This document shows, in pieces, positions 19,069-22,980 of a DNA stretch of 22,980 nucleotides. How positions within the stretch are numbered: the first letter of the stretch is position 1; the number at the start of each line of letters is the position of its first letter. The position numbers were made by a program, and so were the translations under genes. Source of the DNA: Carex sylvatica (lineage: Eukaryota; Streptophyta; Magnoliopsida; Poales; Cyperaceae); the NCBI GenBank assembly GCA_964058845.1, contig CAXKVR010000578.1:1-22980 (forward strand), in the 5' to 3' direction. The notes under the pieces were generated by a model. That model did no database searches and had not been told where the DNA came from. It saw only the letters and a list, made by a program, of their open reading frames with translations.

Positions 19069-19226
19069 ATTTTTTTTCTGGTTTCAACAAGAAAATTCGA
19101 AAACTATTCAAACCGGAAATTTTTTTTCCGGTTTCAACATCAAATTTCGGAATTTTTTTTTCGAAAACTCAATTCCAAAATCGAAATTTTTTTATCCGGT
19201 CTCCAAATCTGGAACTTTTTTTTTCT
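19069..19226. repeat. Phased T-tract array with a small perfect hairpin
   Basis: Five runs of seven to nine T residues begin near 19070, 19120, 19153, 19187 and 19216, the last four spaced about 30-34 bp. They are mostly separated by CCGGTTTCAA-like or TTCGAAAAC-like segments. Within it, AACCGGAAA and TTTCCGGTT (19111-19133) form a perfect 9-bp stem with a T5 loop. An open plus-strand frame crosses the array but reads as repeated Phe-rich segments, so it is probably repeat-derived and not a protein gene. Confidence 0.55.
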
Positions 19227-19384
19227 GAATTCGGAGATCCTTTCTCACGAGTCCCTTTCTCTCCTCCTCTTAAGGTATTTTTTATTTATTTAAATTTAAA
19301 TTTAAATTTATAATATATTTAATTATTTAATTTTAAATAGTTTAGAATATTGTCCAAATAATTTAAAATTTTAGAAAATTTGTG

Positions 19385-19684
19385 TAGAATAATTTAGAAA
19401 TTACCAAAACGATCTAGAATAATTTAGAAATATCAAAATAGTTTAGAATAATTTAGAAATTACCAAAATAGTCTACAATAATTTAGAAAGTACCAAAATA
19501 GTATGGAATAATTTAGAAAATACCAAAATGGTCTGAATAATTTAGAAAAATACCAAAATGGTATGGAATAATTTAGAAAATGCTAAAATGGTCTGGAATT
19601 TTTTGAAAAATACAAAAATAGTATGAAATAATTTTAGAAAATACCAAAGTGTTCTAGAATAATTTAGAAAATATCAAATTGGTC
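19385..19684. repeat. Minisatellite block A, ten ~30-bp units
   Basis: Ten head-to-tail copies of a 29-31 bp unit close to TAGAATAATTTAGAAAATAC followed by CAAAATGGTC. Units 4 to 8 carry variants (TACAAT, TGGAAT). It lies about 700 bp upstream of the PMD pseudogene and probably belongs to the subterminal part of the same Mutator-like element. Confidence 0.92.
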
Positions 19685-19960
19685 TAGAAAATTACCCTAT
19701 TAATTTAGAAAATAGTTCGATTAATTTAGAAAATTATAAAATGATTTAATTTTTTTTTAGGAATCTCTTTTCTTTTTGAATCACTTTCGGAGCTCTGACT
19801 GTCTGATCTATTGGTTCTTTGATTCACGTTTTTTATTTTATTTTATTTTATTTTTAATTTATAATATAATTAATTAGTTCATTTTAAATGGTTTAGATAA
19901 TGTCCAAATAATTTAGAATTTGTAGAAATTGCCCTATTAATTTAGAAATCCAAAATGACA

Positions 19961-20080
19961 TAGAATAATTTTAAAAATATCAAAATTGTCTAGAATAACT
20001 TGAGAAAATACCAAAATAGTCTAGAATAATTTAGAAAATACCAAAATAGTATAGAATAATTTAGAAAAATTCAAAATAAT
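19961..20080. repeat. Minisatellite block B, about four ~30-bp units
   Basis: Four copies of the same unit as block A. The sequence before each block is also duplicated: the TTTATAATATA...GTCCAAATAATTTA segment at 19300-19382 reappears at 19853-19934. The whole region is therefore a larger duplication, about 553 bp apart, with unequal numbers of minisatellite units. Confidence 0.88.
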
Positions 20081-20106
20081 TTAGAATATTGTTCAAATTT
20101 TTTAGT

Positions 20107-20790
20107 ATGGCAGACGAAGTACTTAAACATACATTTAGTGGCTTGTTGTAGATAACTCACAGCAATCATTAGGTATCTGAGGCGTCTAAGGAGGTAAGCA
20201 TTTACTTATTTCATTTTTATGACTCGGTTAGTAATCAAATTATATTGTAATTGATTTTTTCCTATTGTAGAGTAATGATATTTTAACCGTAAGACACTAT
20301 CGACACAAATGAGAGTATAACGAGAAGTACACACTATTTTTAATTCGAATGGGCTTATATCAGATCGCGACATTACCTGATATCGCTCTCGATGCAGCTC
20401 TCATTCATGGACTTGTCGAGCGGTGGCGTCTAGAGACACACACCTTTCATCTTCCCTTCAGAGAGATGACAGGTATTAACTAATTCAAATATTTTTTTTT
20501 ATTTCTTACTGACAAGTCAAATAAATTACAGTTACGCTGGAGGATGTGAGTTGTTTGTGGGGTTTGCCTATTTCGGGAGATCCGGTAACGAGAATTACAG
20601 ACTCGGCGAGTATCCAAGGCCGACTGTATGAGTTGCTAGGCGTCAAAGATCATGAAATCAAGGGTTTAATGAAAAAAAGGGAAAATATACCAATGAGAGA
20701 ACATCAGACATGCTTGTGGCGAAAAAAGCGCTCTGTGATCGCTTGAAAACATTGCCTGTAGATGCGACCGATCAACAATTAAAGTGGTTA
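20107..20790 (+). pseudogene. Plant mobile domain (PMD, MAIN/MAIL-like) pseudogene
   Basis: The exon at 20271-20472 (after CCTATTGTAG) has LYQIATLPDIALDAALIHGL then VERWRLETHTFHLPF. After a 59-bp intron, the exon from 20532 has VTLEDVSCLWGLPISGDPVT. This is the core of the plant mobile domain, found in MAIN and MAIL1 and in transposon-borne relatives. A segment RLKTLPVDATDQQLKW (to about 20786, before GTTAGT) matches the next conserved block, but lies in another frame, so there is a frameshift near 20700. A TGA interrupts the frame 21-24 codons before the domain core, and a probable first exon (ATG at 20107, donor at 20194) is also disrupted. It is a dead copy. It converges on the transposase pseudogene, which suggests both come from one Mutator-like element. 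Confidence 0.85.
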
Positions 20791-20977
20791 GTATTTTTTT
20801 TATTTAAAACCCTATTTGTATTTTACATTTTCAATAATGTACTACGACATAGACTAAAATGCAGTCCGAGAGTGCGCCAACCAGATGTACTTGTCATTGC
20901 TGGTTGCTCTGTCGCTGCTTGCACCTGTCTTGCTGCCCCCTCTACATTACAAGTGGATCATGTATTAAATTATAAAT

Positions 20978-22980
20978 TTAATTATAACAAGCATTTATAA
21001 TTGATAGATCAATTATACTTGCTGCATTCCGATCAATTGTCTCACGATAAGGTTGATGTCTGAGTCTCCGACCACGCATTTTGTCCATTTCCATCGGTAT
21101 GCGGTCGTGCTGTCTCCTTCCTTTTTTGATCAGTCTCTTCTCAGGTTTAATTGTTGGGCCGTTGTATACAGGACATTCACATTGGTTGCCTTTCGGTCCC
21201 CAATGTCCACTCCATGTTTGTACCACTATTGACATACGGTACAAGGGGTTGATGTATAGATTTACATCATATCTCATTTCGCGGACAACCGCCATGAAAT
21301 GAAAACATGGTATGCCTGTCAATTGAGGCTTTTGACATTCACATTCAACCTTGTTGTTGTCTCTAAGAACAACACTATACCCAAAATTCCTACGAGTATA
21401 CTTAAGTCTCGGCTGATTACGCCTTACTGGAATTTTTTCACCCTTAACTAGGATCTCAAAAAGCTCATGACTAGTATGATAAGGAACCACAATCATGTCC
21501 CTTCCTTTTTCGATACGCTTTTGCAATATCTTACTTACCCTTTCGGACCACACCTGATCATGCTGACATCACATTTGAGCTTTGTTCCATTGTTCAAAAA
21601 ACTATTTATTCAATTTATAGAACGTGTCCTCCAAGATCGCTGCAATCAGTAATCGCCGACTAATTTTGAGCACAGCGTTCAGTGACTCTGACCCATTTGT
21701 TGTCATTATCCCCCATTGGTGACCTCCATCCAATGCTTGATACAACTTCTCTAGACATGGAAGCTCGTGTTCATCATTAGGGTTTCTCTTACCTACCTTA
21801 TTAAGGTAGTCGATAGCCTTCGGACAACCAATTTCAAAGTCTTGTAACATCTCTTGCAACCTCCTATGTTTGTATTTGTTCACTCTAGCTATGAACCTGT
21901 CGCTAACCTCTCTCTTACGCCCCATGTGCTTGAAGAGATTTTCGACAACATATTGTGAACAATACTTATGTACACATTGATCAGTAGACTCATCCCATCC
22001 GAGATCCGGATCCTGGAACACGGCTTTAATTCCCAAATGTCTATTCGATATGACACAAAAGAATCGATTATCTCAAATTACTTCCAACCTCAACCATCTC
22101 ATAAAAAAATCCCAGCTGTCAGCGCTTTCTTTCTCCATAATTGCAAAAGCCAATGGAAGCAATTAATTTTCAGCATCGTACATACATGCCATTAACAGCC
22201 TACTTTGGTACCGTCCCTACATGAAACATGCATCGATACTAATCACTAGTCTCAGGAACAGTATCGTTGCAATACACGCTCCAAATGCCCATGCCGCTCT
22301 ATGGAAATGCCTATTAGTTTCTCCAGCAATTGGGGTCGAGATCACACAATACTTAGTTCCTGGATTGTTTCTTTTTATGGCTTCCAATAGTGGAATAAGA
22401 AAGTTGTATGAGTTCTCCCAACTCCCAAACAGATTTGCAATAGCAAGCTCACGACCTATTCATAATTTATTGTACTTGGGGATTACTTTATCATATTTCT
22501 GCATGATGATATCTCGGATATGATTTATAGGAGAGCATACATCCCTTCTAATGGTCTTATCAATCGCAAGGGCCACCATCTTTGTTATAAGCTGACAATG
22601 ATCAGTACGTGTTGCTGATACTGTGCATGTATGAGGAATTGCTTGTTTGGTAATAATCCAAGATTCTAAAAGACCGTTCTGCTTCGCGCATATCATAAAT
22701 TTACAAAAAACATCTCTGCACACCACCTCGTAGCGTCTAGGTTAGCTTCTAAGAACCTTGCACTCACAATTCTTATCGAGATGGAACTCATTGATCGCTA
22801 TTCTTAGAGCCATTTTCAACTCATAAACTACACCCTTAGCCAATGGATTATCGAATATTTTTTTTTAGCTGTCGAAAAAATTGACATCTGCAGGCTGAAA
22901 ACCGGATATGTCATTAAAACTATCAACCGGATGTGTCATATTTTTCTGACCAGTTATCGGGTACTGTGCTTGACGAGATT
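20978..22980 (-). pseudogene. MuDR/MULE transposase pseudogene (5' part beyond the window)
   Basis: Reading the minus strand from the window edge, the domains appear in family order. The MuDR N-terminal domain comes first (FDNPLAKGVVYELKMALRIA, then RRYEVVCRD and ITKQAIPHTC near 22640). The linker AIANLFGSWENSYNFL and the MULE catalytic core follow, with first Asp in VISIDA at 22232-22234, ADSWDFFMRWL, and VISNRHLGI. Then come GHQWGIMTTNGSESLNAVLK (about 21700) and a SWIM zinc finger, CECQKPQLTGIPCFH (about 21300). Stops at 22460-22462, 22217-22219 (TAG), 22163-22165 (TAA) and 22073-22075 (TGA), and a break between 21553 and 21602, show it is dead. The second catalytic Asp (DRH in the family) is Asn here (codon 22043-22045). 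Confidence 0.92.

Larger units (their letters stand above)
20107..22980. mobile_element. Decayed Mutator-like element carrying a PMD gene (partial)
   Basis: A PMD gene (plus) and a MuDR transposase (minus) face each other tail to tail, with less than 200 bp between 20790 and 20978. This mirrors maize MuDR, whose two genes also converge. Terminal inverted repeats were not found: the left end would lie before 20107, perhaps before the minisatellite, and the right end is outside the window. That the two pseudogenes form one element is inferred from proximity and orientation. Confidence 0.6.

Noticed and set aside
18937..19293. 118-codon plus-strand open frame as a protein gene
   Set aside because: It crosses the T-tract array and reads as repeated Phe-rich segments; it is best explained as repeat-derived.

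Overview
This window looks like nuclear DNA of a flowering plant. It holds an intron-containing gene for a plastid fatty-acid enzyme, Ty1/copia, LINE and Mutator-type transposons, a plastid-derived gene fragment, and AT-rich intergenic DNA with short inverted-repeat elements. I see no rRNA, tRNA or CRISPR. The species cannot be named from the sequence.

Layout. Positions 1-2990 are intergenic, with an imperfect foldback (1469-1720) and a clean Mutator-type MITE (1914-2330, 9-bp target duplication). Positions 3000-5880 are a mosaic of broken pieces: a short plus-strand LINE tail, about 1.2 kb of plastid atpA on the minus strand, and a minus-strand LINE reverse transcriptase. The atpA and LINE pieces are joined in frame. 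Positions 6074-9150 (minus) hold the one gene that looks intact: a four-exon stearoyl-ACP desaturase of 393 residues with all six iron ligands. A second Mutator-type MITE (9356-9546) sits in its promoter region.

Positions 10584-16112 are a complete Ty1/copia retrotransposon: two 346-bp LTRs differing at five sites, target duplication GGACA, primer-binding site, polypurine tract, and a gag-pol frame interrupted by one stop codon in the protease region. From 16113 to about 18900 the DNA is AT-rich. It carries two more MITEs with perfect 9-10 bp target duplications (16765-17168 and 18264-18464), a decayed relative of the first, and a possible last exon of an unrecognised gene (18139-18261).

From about 19000 to the window end lies a decayed Mutator-like element. 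A plant mobile domain (PMD) pseudogene on the plus strand converges on a MuDR-type transposase pseudogene on the minus strand. A two-block minisatellite of about 30-bp units lies upstream of the PMD gene. The right end of this element is outside the window.

How the parts relate: the desaturase is the only cellular gene supported with confidence, and the rest is mobile DNA or its debris. The most interesting items are the convergent PMD/transposase element, the unusual substrate-pocket residues of the desaturase, the in-frame LINE-plastid chimera, and the repeated Mutator-type MITE insertions, two of them close to coding sequence.
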